From: Bog-756 sp963835465
GTDB taxonomy: Bacteria; Actinomycetota; Acidimicrobiia; Acidimicrobiales; RAAP-2
NCBI GenBank assembly: GCA_963835465.1
Contig: CAWIFR010000001.1
Coordinates: 186,001-250,000 of the forward strand
Length of the DNA stretch: 64,000 nucleotides
Direction of reading: 5' to 3'
The notes beneath the pieces were generated by a model. The model saw nothing but the letters and a program-made list of their open reading frames with translations. It was not told where the DNA came from and did no database searches. Below are positions 25,680 to 34,384 of this stretch, piece by piece. A program made the translations under genes and the position numbers. Every line of letters starts with the position of its first letter. The stretch's first letter is position 1.

Positions 25680-27738
25680 TCCGAAGGAGACCAGCGCGAC
25701 GCTGATTCCCGTCGGTGATCACCCAATCGGCCCCGGCTCGTGACGCGGCGTCGCCGGCATGGGGGTCGCCGGCCAGCACGGTAGCCCGTCCGGTGATGGC
25801 GCCGGTTGAGGCCAGAGAGAGAAGCGATCCTCCTGAGCCGCTGACAACCAGCGGATCGCTGGCGGGGAAGGTCTGGACCACCGAACTGGGCAGGGTCACC
25901 CGGTAGATCTCCACTGGGTGCAGCAGAAGGCTCGTGGGCGAGTCGTAGGCCGGCAGATTCCCGTGGGCCACCTGGGTGATCGGCAGCATCGGTCCGAACC
26001 AGGCCACCTCGCGGAGGCCGGGTGACTCGGAGAGCACCTGATGGACCTGGGCCGGGGGAGGAGCACCAGTGGCCGTGAGGTTCAAGTCGTTACGCTCAAC
26101 CACGTAGTCGATGCCCGACCGGGACAAGTACTCGGCCAGTCCGGGCTGAGCCGTCCCCGTCGTTAGCGCCTTCTGGACGGTACTGAGCATGTCCGTGTTG
26201 CCATTGGAGCCGAGCGGGATGATGTTGCGCTGGGTAATCGACGTGGAAGACAACACCGCCAGTGGTTCGTCGTTGGGCTTGCCCCAGGTGTAGTCGGCGA
26301 AGGCCGCTCCTGGCACGAGTATCGCGGTCTCATGTCCCTGGTGGCCGTCAAGCCAGTTGGCAGCCTGTGACCAGTAGGCAGGGATGGCGGTGAACCCGCC
26401 ATTGGGGTAAAGCCGCTGCTGCCAGAAAGGCATTGCTGCCAGCAGGACGACGACGACGGCAGCCACCTCGACTATGAGTCGAGTTTGGCGGCGCAGAGCC
26501 TGACTTCGCCACCGCTGGAGGAGGGGCTCCACGGAGAACGTCGAGATCAGCGCGGTGAGCCCGAGAGCCAGCGGTAACGCCACATCGGGAGCAAACTTGG
26601 AAACGCTGCGCAACGGTGCCAGGCTGCCCCCCAACAACATCTGGATGTGATGCGAGAACGGCCCGGCGAGGGTGCCGCCGTAACCGATGGCGATGACCAC
26701 CACGCCGAAGGTGAGGACGGCAACAAGGAAGAGCCGCTCCGGAATCCGTCGTGCCAGTCCTGCCAGCCCCATCGCCGTCACCGTCGCCGTACTGACAATG
26801 GCCACCCACGATGTGATCAGGGACCAGTCGCCCGGCAGGAGTGGGCCCCCGATGTCGAAGAAGTTGGTCCAGTATGAGGCGCCGCGCAAAGCCTCGAAGG
26901 CGGAAGCGGTCGACGTAGTGGTGGCCGCCGTCTCGGTATATGGCAGATAGTTGTAGCCGAACTTTCCCTGGATAAACGTGGGCACAACCCACCAGAAGGT
27001 GGCCAGAACGACACACAACACCCACCAACGAGCCAACGACCGGCGGCGGGGACCAGCAGACCGGGTCAGGAGCCACAGGGCGCCCAGGGGCAGAGCCGCG
27101 AGAATTACCGTGGCATTAACGCCGCCCATGAAGGCCAGAGCCAAACCCGAGCGTGCCGCAGCCCGCCTCGGGGAGCCGACACGGGCTCCCGTAACCAGGG
27201 GAACCAGAACCCAGGGCAGAAGCACCACCGCCAGCAGCGCTACGGTGACCGACGCCCAGGTGACCACGATTGGGGCGATGCAGTAGGCGATCCCGCCCAC
27301 CACGCGAGCCCAACGCCTTCCGATACCGAGAACCTCGGACAGCCGGATCACACCCCAGGCCCCAACGGTGAGCAGGAGGGCCAGCCAAAGTCGTTCTGCG
27401 CACCACACCGGCACGTGGAGCAGGTGCATGAGTTCGTAGAACGGCGCCATAGGGAGCAGGTAGCCGAAGGTCTCGTTCGACACCGAGCCGGATGCCACCG
27501 ATGGGTTCCACAGATGTAGGGCCGAACGCATCCACATCAGTGGAGCCATGACCACCTGGAGCTTGGTGTCGTCTTCGACCAGGCCCGGCGCCTGGACGAA
27601 CGCGACTAGGAGGAAGAGCGCGCTCATGGGAGCAAGCACCCAACGTGGCATCGGGTCGGTACAGCCATCTACCGATGCCACGGTCTCGGGTTGGACCGAA
27701 ATCGTTGAAACGGGACCTTCTAGCGTCGTCAGGGCCAC
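25672..27738 (-). CDS. AftD-like alpha-(1->3)-arabinofuranosyltransferase, N-terminal membrane piece
   Basis: N-terminal part of a DUF3367 polytopic GT-C glycosyltransferase. APGLVEDDTKLQVVMAP matches the first outer loop with acidic residues of GT-C enzymes, followed by about ten hydrophobic helices and TDGNQRRAGLLRND at the end. Adding the middle and C-terminal pieces and removing two extra bases gives 1,404 codons from GTG 27738, close to the ~1,400 residues of mycobacterial AftD, which adds alpha-(1->3) branches to arabinan using decaprenyl-phospho-arabinose. The GTG sits in GGTGGCCCTGA, overlapping the probable end of the preceding GT4 gene. As sequenced, this frame is continuous with that gene. 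Confidence 0.72.
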   Translation of the reverse strand: MALTTLEGPVSTISVQPETVASVDGCTDPMPRWVLAPMSALFLLVAFVQAPGLVEDDTKLQVVMAPLMWMRSALHLWNPSVASGSVSNETFGYLLPMAPFYELMHLLHVPVWCAERLWLALLLTVGAWGVIRLSEVLGIGRRWARVVGGIAYCIAPIVVTWASVTVALLAVVLLPWVLVPLVTGARVGSPRRAAARSGLALAFMGGVNATVILAALPLGALWLLTRSAGPRRRSLARWWVLCVVLATFWWVVPTFIQGKFGYNYLPYTETAATTTSTASAFEALRGASYWTNFFDIGGPLLPGDWSLITSWVAIVSTATVTAMGLAGLARRIPERLFLVAVLTFGVVVIAIGYGGTLAGPFSHHIQMLLGGSLAPLRSVSKFAPDVALPLALGLTALISTFSVEPLLQRWRSQALRRQTRLIVEVAAVVVVLLAAMPFWQQRLYPNGGFTAIPAYWSQAANWLDGHQGHETAILVPGAAFADYTWGKPNDEPLAVLSSTSITQRNIIPLGSNGNTDMLSTVQKALTTGTAQPGLAEYLSRSGIDYVVERNDLNLTATGAPPPAQVHQVLSESPGLREVAWFGPMLPITQVAHGNLPAYDSPTSLLLHPVEIYRVTLPSSVVQTFPASDPLVVSGSGGSLLSLASTGAITGRATVLAGDPHAGDAASRAGADWVITDGNQRRAGLLRND

Positions 27739-28800
27739 CGCGGCGCGCCGCCTCGACCACCTCGGTGGCAATGACCTCGAAGTCGTGGGCAACCTGGTCC
27801 CAGCCGAAGCCGGCGGAGCGCTCGCGTGCACCCTCCGACAGCCCGCGCGGAGCGAAGCGTCGGTGGACATCTCAATCCAGCGTTGGCCGAATTCCTCCTC
27901 GGAGTGGGCCAACAGTCCGGTCACGCCGTCGACGACAGCATCCCTTACGCCCGGCACATCGAATCCGATCGCTGGAGTGCCGACTTGTGCCGCTTCCGTG
28001 ATCACAATGCCCCATCCCTCGTGGTGCGACGGATGGACCAATGCCCAAGCCTGCCGCAGCAGAAGCCACTTCTCTTCGTCGCCTACTCTACCGGCGAACT
28101 CCACGCCGTCGCCTGCCAGGGCTTCAAGATTGAGCCGCTCGGGCCCGTCACCAATCACGACCAACCGACCACCGACCACCGGGCGCACCCGTTCCCACAC
28201 TCGGAGTAGCAGTTCAATCCTCTTGTGCGGCATGAGGCGCCCGACCGCGACGAATAGGGGCTCAGCGGATCGCTGTGTCTCGCTCACGGGAGCCGGGTCC
28301 ACCCCCGGATGCAGTAAATGGATACGGCTGCGGTCCACGCCGATCGCCTCCAACCCCTCTGCCGTGGACGGCGAGACGGCGATGAACTGCGTCCGCCGGT
28401 AGACCAGGGGCATAATCCTGCTCTCCACGAACCGCCCGGTGGCAGCCAGGGGCGGGGGAAACCGCTGGTCCCACTGATCGCTGTGGACGTGGTGCACGAA
28501 GGCCAGAATGGGCTTCGACCGCCAGAGCGGAGAGAAGAACGGGAGGCCGTTCTCGTTGTCCACCAGCAGATCCCAGTCCCGAACGGTCCGAAAGTGGGCG
28601 AACGGAGCCTTGGCATACTGCGAGAACGTTCCGCCCATGTCCACGACCGGGTACGCCCGCTCGCCCACCGGTCCACCGCACAAGTGAGCCACCTCATGAC
28701 CCCTGGCCATCAGCCCAACGGCGAGACGGTCGACAAAGATCTCGGCGCCCCCGGCTAAGTCGTTGGCCAAGTCCCGCCAGTTCATGAAGGCGATTCGCAC
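27729..28800 (-). CDS. Family 4 glycosyltransferase, tail frameshifted
   Basis: GT-B glycosyltransferase beginning GTG 28800, RIAFMNWRDLANDLAGGAE. LFVAVGRLMPHKRIELLLRV is the donor-domain start and HPSHHEGWGIVITEAAQVG the EX7E-type nucleotide-sugar site. After ASLRAG (about 27841) the frame becomes Arg/Ser/Pro-rich, while the +1 frame reads SEGARERSAGFGWDQVAHDF, a normal GT4 tail. Two single-base losses, near 27841 and in the GC-rich stretch near 27745, would restore a 357-residue protein ending at TGA 27729-27731. As sequenced the frame fuses into the AftD-like gene. It is 4 bp after the methyltransferase, so the operon order is clear. Confidence 0.75.
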
Positions 28801-28804
28801 GCGA

Positions 28805-29632
28805 CTAGGGAGTCGGCTGCTTACGCGTCGTCGGAGCGGCCTCGCGTGGACCGACGATGATGCTGGACTGGACCGCCGAACGGCTCGCCACCACGGTTCC
28901 GGCAGTGGCCTTGCGGCGCATCACGACCACCAGGTTCCAGGTGAACACCTCCCGGACACCAGGCACCTTCACCAGCACCTTGGTAAATCGTGGGTAATAG
29001 CGCGGGAAGGTGTCGAGAACCGTGACCTCTTCACAGGCCTCAACCCAGCGGAGAACGTCACCGATGCTCAGCCGAAAGAGACTGGACCCAAAGTTGTTCT
29101 TCGGCGGGATGCCCTTCTTTCTCTCGTAACGCCTCGCCGCCCACGCTCCACCGAAATAGTGCCACGGAGACGTCTCGTGACCACCCCAGGGGGACAGCCA
29201 GTTGGTAAAGGTGACGTAGACAACGCCACCCGGAGCCACGACACGTACCATCTCGGCCAGCATCTGCCGGTATGAGACGACATGCTCGAGCACGTTCGAC
29301 GAGTAACTCACGTCCACGGACCCCGTGCCCAGCGGGAGCGCGCAGGCATCGGCGATGACGCCGTCAACCACGGTGCGCCCATGTTCGCGCATCTGGTCGA
29401 GGTCATATTCGGCCGTAACAGTTCTGGCACCAACCTCTCGGAACGCGTCGGAGACGTATCCAGAAGCGCCTCCTACATCAAGGATGGTGGCCCTGGCGAG
29501 GAGGCAGTAGCGACCGACATCAGCCACGGCGTCCTGAGCCAGCAGACCATAGAAGGTAGCCGGATCGGTCCGTTCGTGCCGAAAGGCACGGAACAGTTCG
29601 ACCGACCGTCGAAATCCCTTCACCCCACCCAT
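28805..29632 (-). CDS. Class I SAM-dependent methyltransferase
   Basis: 275 residues. ATILDVGGASGYVSDAF is motif I of the SAM site, TAEYDLDQM motif II, SVDVSYSSNVLEHV the acidic post-motif and MVRVVAPGGVVYVTFTN the final strand of a Methyltransf_11 fold. A related methyltransferase (Rv0224c) neighbours a GT4 gene and, further on, AftD in M. tuberculosis, which supports an envelope-glycan role here. It overlaps the glycosyltransferase upstream by 13 bp and is 4 bp from the GT4 gene. The methyl acceptor is unknown. Start ATG 29632. Confidence 0.85.
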   Translation of the reverse strand: MGGVKGFRRSVELFRAFRHERTDPATFYGLLAQDAVADVGRYCLLARATILDVGGASGYVSDAFREVGARTVTAEYDLDQMREHGRTVVDGVIADACALPLGTGSVDVSYSSNVLEHVVSYRQMLAEMVRVVAPGGVVYVTFTNWLSPWGGHETSPWHYFGGAWAARRYERKKGIPPKNNFGSSLFRLSIGDVLRWVEACEEVTVLDTFPRYYPRFTKVLVKVPGVREVFTWNLVVVMRRKATAGTVVASRSAVQSSIIVGPREAAPTTRKQPTP

Positions 29633-30597
29633 CCCCGGGAGTGGCTTTCGATGACCGAAGCCGGGGAGAACAGGGCACTGAACTCCACGCTCAGCATCTG
29701 AGGGTCATACGCCTGCAACGACGTCACGAGACGACACGAGGCGCGGTGGGCCAAAGTGGGAGGTAGGCAGGGCAGCAGGATCGCGGTCCCTTCCTTCCAC
29801 TTGATCATGAGATCGACGTTGCGGATGTGGGAGCGGACCAGGGGTGCCGCTGCCTCGATCGGTACGTCGGGCATGAACACGCCTTGCATGGGCGGCTGGA
29901 TTCGCCACGTCATTCTGGTCCGGGCCACGTCGGTGAGCATCTGGACCGCGTCCTGGATCGGTCGGACATGACTCCCCTCGCGATCGGTCCACCGCACCGG
30001 GACCTCCTGGGTCCGGAGTCCCAGCCGGACTGCCAGATTCAACACCTCGACATCGAAGGCGAAACTGTTGACACGGCTTCCGTGGAACAAGAGTTTGGCG
30101 ATGGATCCCTTGAAGGCCTTGAATCCGCACTGGGTATCGCCCAAGGGAATTTGCATGAGTGAGCCCACCAACAAGCCAAAAGTCCTCGTCATCACGGCCC
30201 GGTGGGTGCTCCGGTCGTCCACCACCGAGGCGTCGAGGGTTCGCGAACCAACAGCGACGTGGTTGCCTTCAAGCGCGCGCACCAGCGGCGCCAGGTCTCG
30301 CGGATCGGTGGCCATGTCGGCGTCGACGAAGGCAATAACATCCCCCCGCGCCTTGATGACTCCATTCCGGACAGCCGCTCCCTTCCCGCAATTGCGGCCC
30401 ATGGACACGACGGAGTGCTTGGGCCAAGATTCCAACTGCCGGCGCGCCACTTCCGCGGTGTTGTCCGTACTTCCGTCGTCGACAACCAAGATCTCCGTGT
30501 TGTCGGAGTTCACTCCTTGGACCAGCTTCTGCAAGCCGGCAGCGAGGCGCTTTTCCTCATTGAACGCAGGTATAACCAAACTTAAGCTTGTGGCCAT
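29620..30597 (-). CDS. Family 2 glycosyltransferase, ALG5/DPM1-like
   Basis: 325 residues, first gene of the second envelope operon, from ATG 30597. LSLVIPAFNEEKRLAAGLQK, ILVVDDGSTDNTAEVA, GKGAAVRNGVI, VIAFVDADMATDP (metal motif) and LGDTQCGFKAFKG are the ALG5-type signatures of enzymes that transfer glucose or mannose to polyprenyl phosphate. The resulting lipid-linked sugar could be the donor for a GT-C enzyme such as the AftD-like protein in the same operon. The last ~50 residues have no recognised match and include no membrane helix. Confidence 0.86.
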   Translation of the reverse strand: MATSLSLVIPAFNEEKRLAAGLQKLVQGVNSDNTEILVVDDGSTDNTAEVARRQLESWPKHSVVSMGRNCGKGAAVRNGVIKARGDVIAFVDADMATDPRDLAPLVRALEGNHVAVGSRTLDASVVDDRSTHRAVMTRTFGLLVGSLMQIPLGDTQCGFKAFKGSIAKLLFHGSRVNSFAFDVEVLNLAVRLGLRTQEVPVRWTDREGSHVRPIQDAVQMLTDVARTRMTWRIQPPMQGVFMPDVPIEAAAPLVRSHIRNVDLMIKWKEGTAILLPCLPPTLAHRASCRLVTSLQAYDPQMLSVEFSALFSPASVIESHSRGWVG

Positions 30598-30759
30598 CGC
30601 AATCTCGCGTCTCCCCCAACATCAGTGCGCCCCAAGCCCCCCCCAGCACGACAATGTTTAGCTAAGCCACGCAGGTTCATGCAAAGAGACCCGGCTCATC
30701 ATCGACCAGCACAGCTGAGTTTCTGAGCCTGGATCGGTGCGGCATGGGGGAAGTCAGTA
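30598..30759. other. Intergenic spacer, candidate promoter of the second envelope operon
   Basis: This 160-bp gap is locally AT-richer than its surroundings (GACAATGTTTAGCTAAGC at about 30650-30667). It should contain the promoter for the minus-strand operon that begins at 30597 and the terminator of the repeat-protein gene above it. No perfect hairpin or clear -35/-10 pair could be picked out. Confidence 0.3.
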
Positions 30760-33303
30760 CTACGGGTCGGCCACCCTCAGTGGTCGAATTGGCCGCAAGG
30801 GGATTTCGGTCAGCCCCGAACGGGAGGTACCGCAAGGCCGCCGACTCAACCGATCAGCTGGCGAACGTTGATGCGGAGGAGCCACTGATCGAGTGCAGCA
30901 GGAGTCGACTGGCACCCAAAGCCGCTCAAGTTCGCACGCCGCCAGGCTTTCGAGCTGCTCGACGGGCAGCCACAGGTAGCCAGTGGTCGGGTCCAGCACG
31001 CCTTGCCGAGGCAGGATGCTCAACTGGTTCCGGTCGACCAGGGAGTTGATCCCGATGTCAACGGGCGCACCTGCTGCCCAAAGGGAGCCAGACTGCCCTC
31101 TGGAACGGATCGGGATCAGGTCACCGGAGATGGTGGCGAAGTACAGGTCGCCGGTGGCGGTGTCCTCAGTCACCGACCGGACGTCCCCGAGGCCGGCTGA
31201 CGAGCTGAACGTACGATCTGGTGAGCAGGTCTGGCCCCACTGGCTGGCGGCCCACCCGTTGCGAGCACCGCAGGAACCAGCTGACTGAAGGGCGTCGGTG
31301 ACGGTCGCCGCGGTGTACTCGATGATGTTGCCACCAGAGATGGCGTTGGTCAACGATTCCGCCGCCCACAGATTGCCGTGCTGGTCAAAGTGAGCCGTCT
31401 CGAAGTAGGCATCGTTCGCCCCCACCTTCTGGCCGGGGAGGATTGGCGCCGACTCTGGACTGATGACCCCCGTCGCCGCATCAAACTGGAACAGCTGCAG
31501 GGGAAACGACGACTGCACCTGTCCATTGTCGGAGAAGGCATCGAAGATGACGGCGAACCGTTCGTGACCGGCTGTACTACTGGGATCGACATCCACTTCG
31601 CGCGGATAGACGTAGAGCGGTGATCCATTCACGCTGACATTGGGGTACGGATAGGAGGACACGAGGCGTCCATCCGGACTTACCACCATCAGCGCACCGC
31701 TGTCCTCGCTGGCATTCACATTGTTGTAGTACTGGGTGACCACCAGATCGCCGGATGATGGCAGGACAGCCAAGGCGGAGGGTCCTCGACAGTCGTTGAT
31801 CGGTGGGTTTGCCGACTGCTGAGGACAGGCAGTGCTGGACGAGTCAACAGCCGAGGCAGTGAGCCCGCTGCCGGGCACCACGTGATATGTCCCCGACCCC
31901 GAGCCTGTGACATATCCAAAGGTGGGATACTGGCCCAACGTCGTCGCATCCCATCCACGATAGGGCCAAGCCGAGAGAAAGGCCACCGCGCCTCCCTTGC
32001 CTGGAACCGCGGTGAGCGCGGAGATGTCTGCTCCCCCTGTCGGTTCGCTGGGCTCATCCACCGCCAGCCTACCGGTCGACGTCGGCACTATCACATTCTG
32101 GAACGAGCCGGCTGACGGGTTGAAGACGGAGAGTGCCATTGTATTAGCCGTCGCCTGACTCTGGTTGCCAGTCTGCGTCTCACCGCCCATGACAATGCTG
32201 CCGTCCGGCCCCAGCACCGCTCCCACGACGGCCTGGCCGGGAAGGAACCCCCATCCAGTAACCGCGTCGGTAGACACGCTTTGCCCTCCGGGAAGCACGG
32301 ACATGTCCGCCAGCCCACCAAAGCTGCCGCTCGCTCCGTACACGGTCTCGGTTGGCGTGCCCGGATCAGTGATGGCATGCGAATTTACGGTGCCGCTTAT
32401 GGGGGCCATGCCCACGATGGGCTTGTTGAGCGGCTTGGCTCCCTCCGATCCGTAGAAGCCGGCGTCGCCGAAGGAGAAGATGCCACCGTCGGAGGCGACC
32501 ATCCAGTAGCCCTGACCGTCCGGCGTCGAGGCCATGCCCACGATGGGCTTGTTGAGCGGCTTGGCTCCTCCGATCCGTAGAAGCCGGCGTCGCCGAAGGA
32601 GAAGATGCCACCGTCGGAGGCGACCATCCAGTAGCCCTGACCGTCCGGCGTCGAGGCCATGCCCACGATGGGCTTGTTGAGCGGCTTGGCTCCCTCCGAT
32701 CCGTAGAAGCCGGCGTCGCCGAAGGAGAAGATGCCACCGTCGGATGCGACCATCCAGTAGCCCTGACCGTCCGGCGTCGAGGCCATGCCCACGATGGGCT
32801 TGTTGAGCGGCTGGCCCCTCCGATCCGTAGAAGCCGGCGTCGCCGAAGGAGAAGATGCCACCGTCGGAGGCGACCATCCAGTAGCCCTGACCGTCCGGCG
32901 TCGAGGCCATGCCCACGATGGGCTTGTTGAGCGGCTTGGCTCCCTCCGATCCGTAGAAGCCGGCGTCGCCGAAGGAGAAGATGCCACCGTCGGATGCGAC
33001 CATCCAGTAGCCCTGACCGTCCGGCGTCGAGGCCATGCCCACGATGGGCTTGTTGAGCGGCTTGGCTCCCTCCGATCCGTAGAAGCCGGCATTGCCGAAG
33101 GAGAAGATGCCACCGTCGGATGCGACCTCTTGATATCCGAGTGCAGCGCCTCCGCTCGATAGTGGTATGGCCGAGGCCCGGCCCTGCGTGACGAGCGCGG
33201 GGAGGACGACGGCGATTAGAGCCGCGATTATGGCGATAGCGATGCCGCGCCACCACAGCCGAGGCAACCCATTGCGTGTCGATCGCCGAGACCCTTGTGC
33301 CAT
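30760..33303 (-). CDS. Secreted tandem-repeat protein with beta-propeller-like domain
   Basis: Up to 847 residues. A basic N-terminus and hydrophobic segment (IAIAIIAALIAVVLPALV) form a signal peptide or anchor. Next come six to seven 42-residue repeats of the form YWMVASDGGIFSFGDAGFYG, common in exported Acidimicrobiia proteins. About 550 further residues look like propeller blades (GDLVVTQYYNN, GNLWAAESL, GDLYFATISGD). Two repeats are read out of frame between a 2-base and a 1-base loss that cancel. Near the end, after WVPVDS, the frame turns Cys/Arg/Pro-rich while the neighbouring frame reads PAALDQWLLRINVRQLIG and stops at 30846, a more natural terminus. The function is unknown. Confidence 0.75.
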   Translation of the reverse strand: MAQGSRRSTRNGLPRLWWRGIAIAIIAALIAVVLPALVTQGRASAIPLSSGGAALGYQEVASDGGIFSFGNAGFYGSEGAKPLNKPIVGMASTPDGQGYWMVASDGGIFSFGDAGFYGSEGAKPLNKPIVGMASTPDGQGYWMVASDGGIFSFGDAGFYGSEGPAAQQAHRGHGLDAGRSGLLDGRIRRWHLLLRRRRLLRIGGSQAAQQAHRGHGLDAGRSGLLDGRLRRWHLLLRRRRLLRIGGAKPLNKPIVGMASTPDGQGYWMVASDGGIFSFGDAGFYGSEGAKPLNKPIVGMAPISGTVNSHAITDPGTPTETVYGASGSFGGLADMSVLPGGQSVSTDAVTGWGFLPGQAVVGAVLGPDGSIVMGGETQTGNQSQATANTMALSVFNPSAGSFQNVIVPTSTGRLAVDEPSEPTGGADISALTAVPGKGGAVAFLSAWPYRGWDATTLGQYPTFGYVTGSGSGTYHVVPGSGLTASAVDSSSTACPQQSANPPINDCRGPSALAVLPSSGDLVVTQYYNNVNASEDSGALMVVSPDGRLVSSYPYPNVSVNGSPLYVYPREVDVDPSSTAGHERFAVIFDAFSDNGQVQSSFPLQLFQFDAATGVISPESAPILPGQKVGANDAYFETAHFDQHGNLWAAESLTNAISGGNIIEYTAATVTDALQSAGSCGARNGWAASQWGQTCSPDRTFSSSAGLGDVRSVTEDTATGDLYFATISGDLIPIRSRGQSGSLWAAGAPVDIGINSLVDRNQLSILPRQGVLDPTTGYLWLPVEQLESLAACELERLWVPVDSCCTRSVAPPHQRSPADRLSRRPCGTSRSGLTEIPLRPIRPLRVADP
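32403..33135 (-). repeat. Six tandem ~126-bp coding repeats
   Basis: Copies of the anchor CCCACGATGGGCTTGTTGAG start at 32411, 32537, 32662, 32788, 32912 and 33038, giving unit lengths of 126, 125, 126, 124 and 126 bp. The 125- and 124-bp units carry the frame-changing losses (CTCCTCCGAT instead of CTCCCTCCGAT, and a shortened CTGGCCCCTCC). Units are otherwise nearly identical, which implies recent expansion or gene conversion and also makes assembly errors likely. Confidence 0.9.
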
Positions 33304-33682
33304 ACCGCTGCTGCGCCCCTCGTCTGTTCCTCACACGGCATCGGCATATGAGCGCCCCGGCTTGAGTTGGTCGGCCATCGTGGGACGTACTGACCGAGTC
33401 GAGATGCTCGGCCGGAATGGCAATCGGCCAACGAATGAAGCCACCGCCTTACCCGGTGAGTCAACTCCAACAACTCCCAGGTGAGGTCGGGATCGAGGCG
33501 ATCGGTCGCCGGGTGAAGTGCAACCGGCCAAAAGGTCGGTGTTTCAAGCAGCCGAGTGGCTACGGACGGTGAATGGACCAGATCGAAGCACCGTGCAAAG
33601 TGGCTCGCAGGTGCGGGGCAAGGTCGGCAACCCATAGTTGGGTGGACAGAAGTTGCCCGCCTTCAACCCCGGAGAAACCACT
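33304..33682. other. 379-bp divergent intergenic region
   Basis: Lies between the repeat protein (minus strand) and an unknown protein (plus strand), so it should hold two divergent promoters. It contains a small ACCCA-TAGT-TGGGT hairpin at about 33630 and GGAG 9 bases before the plus-strand ATG at 33683. I considered a riboswitch leader but could not match any consensus I know. No tRNA or repeat is seen. Confidence 0.35.
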
Positions 33683-34384
33683 ATGCAGGCCCCTATCGCC
33701 CTCCCACTCAGTCTCGTATCGCAACGTTCCGACTCCCCTGCCGCCGGCAGATCCCCGTCCATGGACGGATCCGAATCTCCCACCTTACGAATAGTCCCCT
33801 GGCTCGACCCAGTCGCCGACCCGCGCGGCGTCCATCCGTGTTCGAGGTATGTCGAGCTGTATTGGTTGCCAGTCATCGGACCATCAACAAGTTGGCTGCT
33901 GCGGCGGCTGTGCTACGGACTCGAGATGCAACCGGCCGGACTCAACCTCGATCTGGCCGAGGCGGCCCGATCGCTGGGACTGGGCGAGCGATTGGGAAAG
34001 AACTCACCGTTCCGTCGCGCGCTGCAACGGCTCTGCACGTTTGAGCTGGCGCGATCCCATGGCCCAGACGCGCTCGCTGTCCGGACCACTATTCCTCAGC
34101 TGCCTCTCCGACACCTCGGCCGGCTCCCCGGGTCCCTCCAGACCGGCCATCGCCGGTGGCTAGCCGAGCAGCACCTGCCCGAAGCCGAACGGATGCGGCG
34201 ACGCGCCCGTCGGCTGGCCCAAGATCTAGCCCACTTGGGGGCCGACCGCCTTGAGATTGAGGGTCAGCTGGCCCGTTGGCACTTCCATCCCGCCGTGTCG
34301 TTCCGGGCCGCCGACGAGGCGGTCAGTGCATTCCGACCTCAGCCCGGCTCGTCTTCACGACCGGCAGGCGTGAGCCCCCAATAG
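33683..34384 (+). CDS. Conserved actinobacterial protein of unknown function
   Basis: About 233 residues from ATG 33683, preceded by GGAG. The first 40 residues are low-complexity; the core IVPWLDPVADPRG, YVELYWLPVIGPSTSWLLRR and LDLAEAARSLGLGERLGKNSPFRRALQR looks like a helical domain with a possible winged-helix segment, seen as a hypothetical protein in many high-GC actinobacteria from memory. RRARRLAQDLAHLGADR near the end is basic and helical. No enzyme motif is present, and nucleic-acid binding is only a guess. Its 3' end overlaps the convergent gpsA end by 46 bp. Confidence 0.65.
   Translation: MQAPIALPLSLVSQRSDSPAAGRSPSMDGSESPTLRIVPWLDPVADPRGVHPCSRYVELYWLPVIGPSTSWLLRRLCYGLEMQPAGLNLDLAEAARSLGLGERLGKNSPFRRALQRLCTFELARSHGPDALAVRTTIPQLPLRHLGRLPGSLQTGHRRWLAEQHLPEAERMRRRARRLAQDLAHLGADRLEIEGQLARWHFHPAVSFRAADEAVSAFRPQPGSSSRPAGVSPQ

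Noticed and set aside
32411..33135. Regular 126-bp units as a possible CRISPR array
   Set aside because: Units are contiguous, coding and nearly identical throughout, with no variable spacers and no cas genes.
33304..33682. Possible riboswitch (c-di-GMP, c-di-AMP or cobalamin) in the long leader
   Set aside because: No conserved core I know could be matched on either strand.
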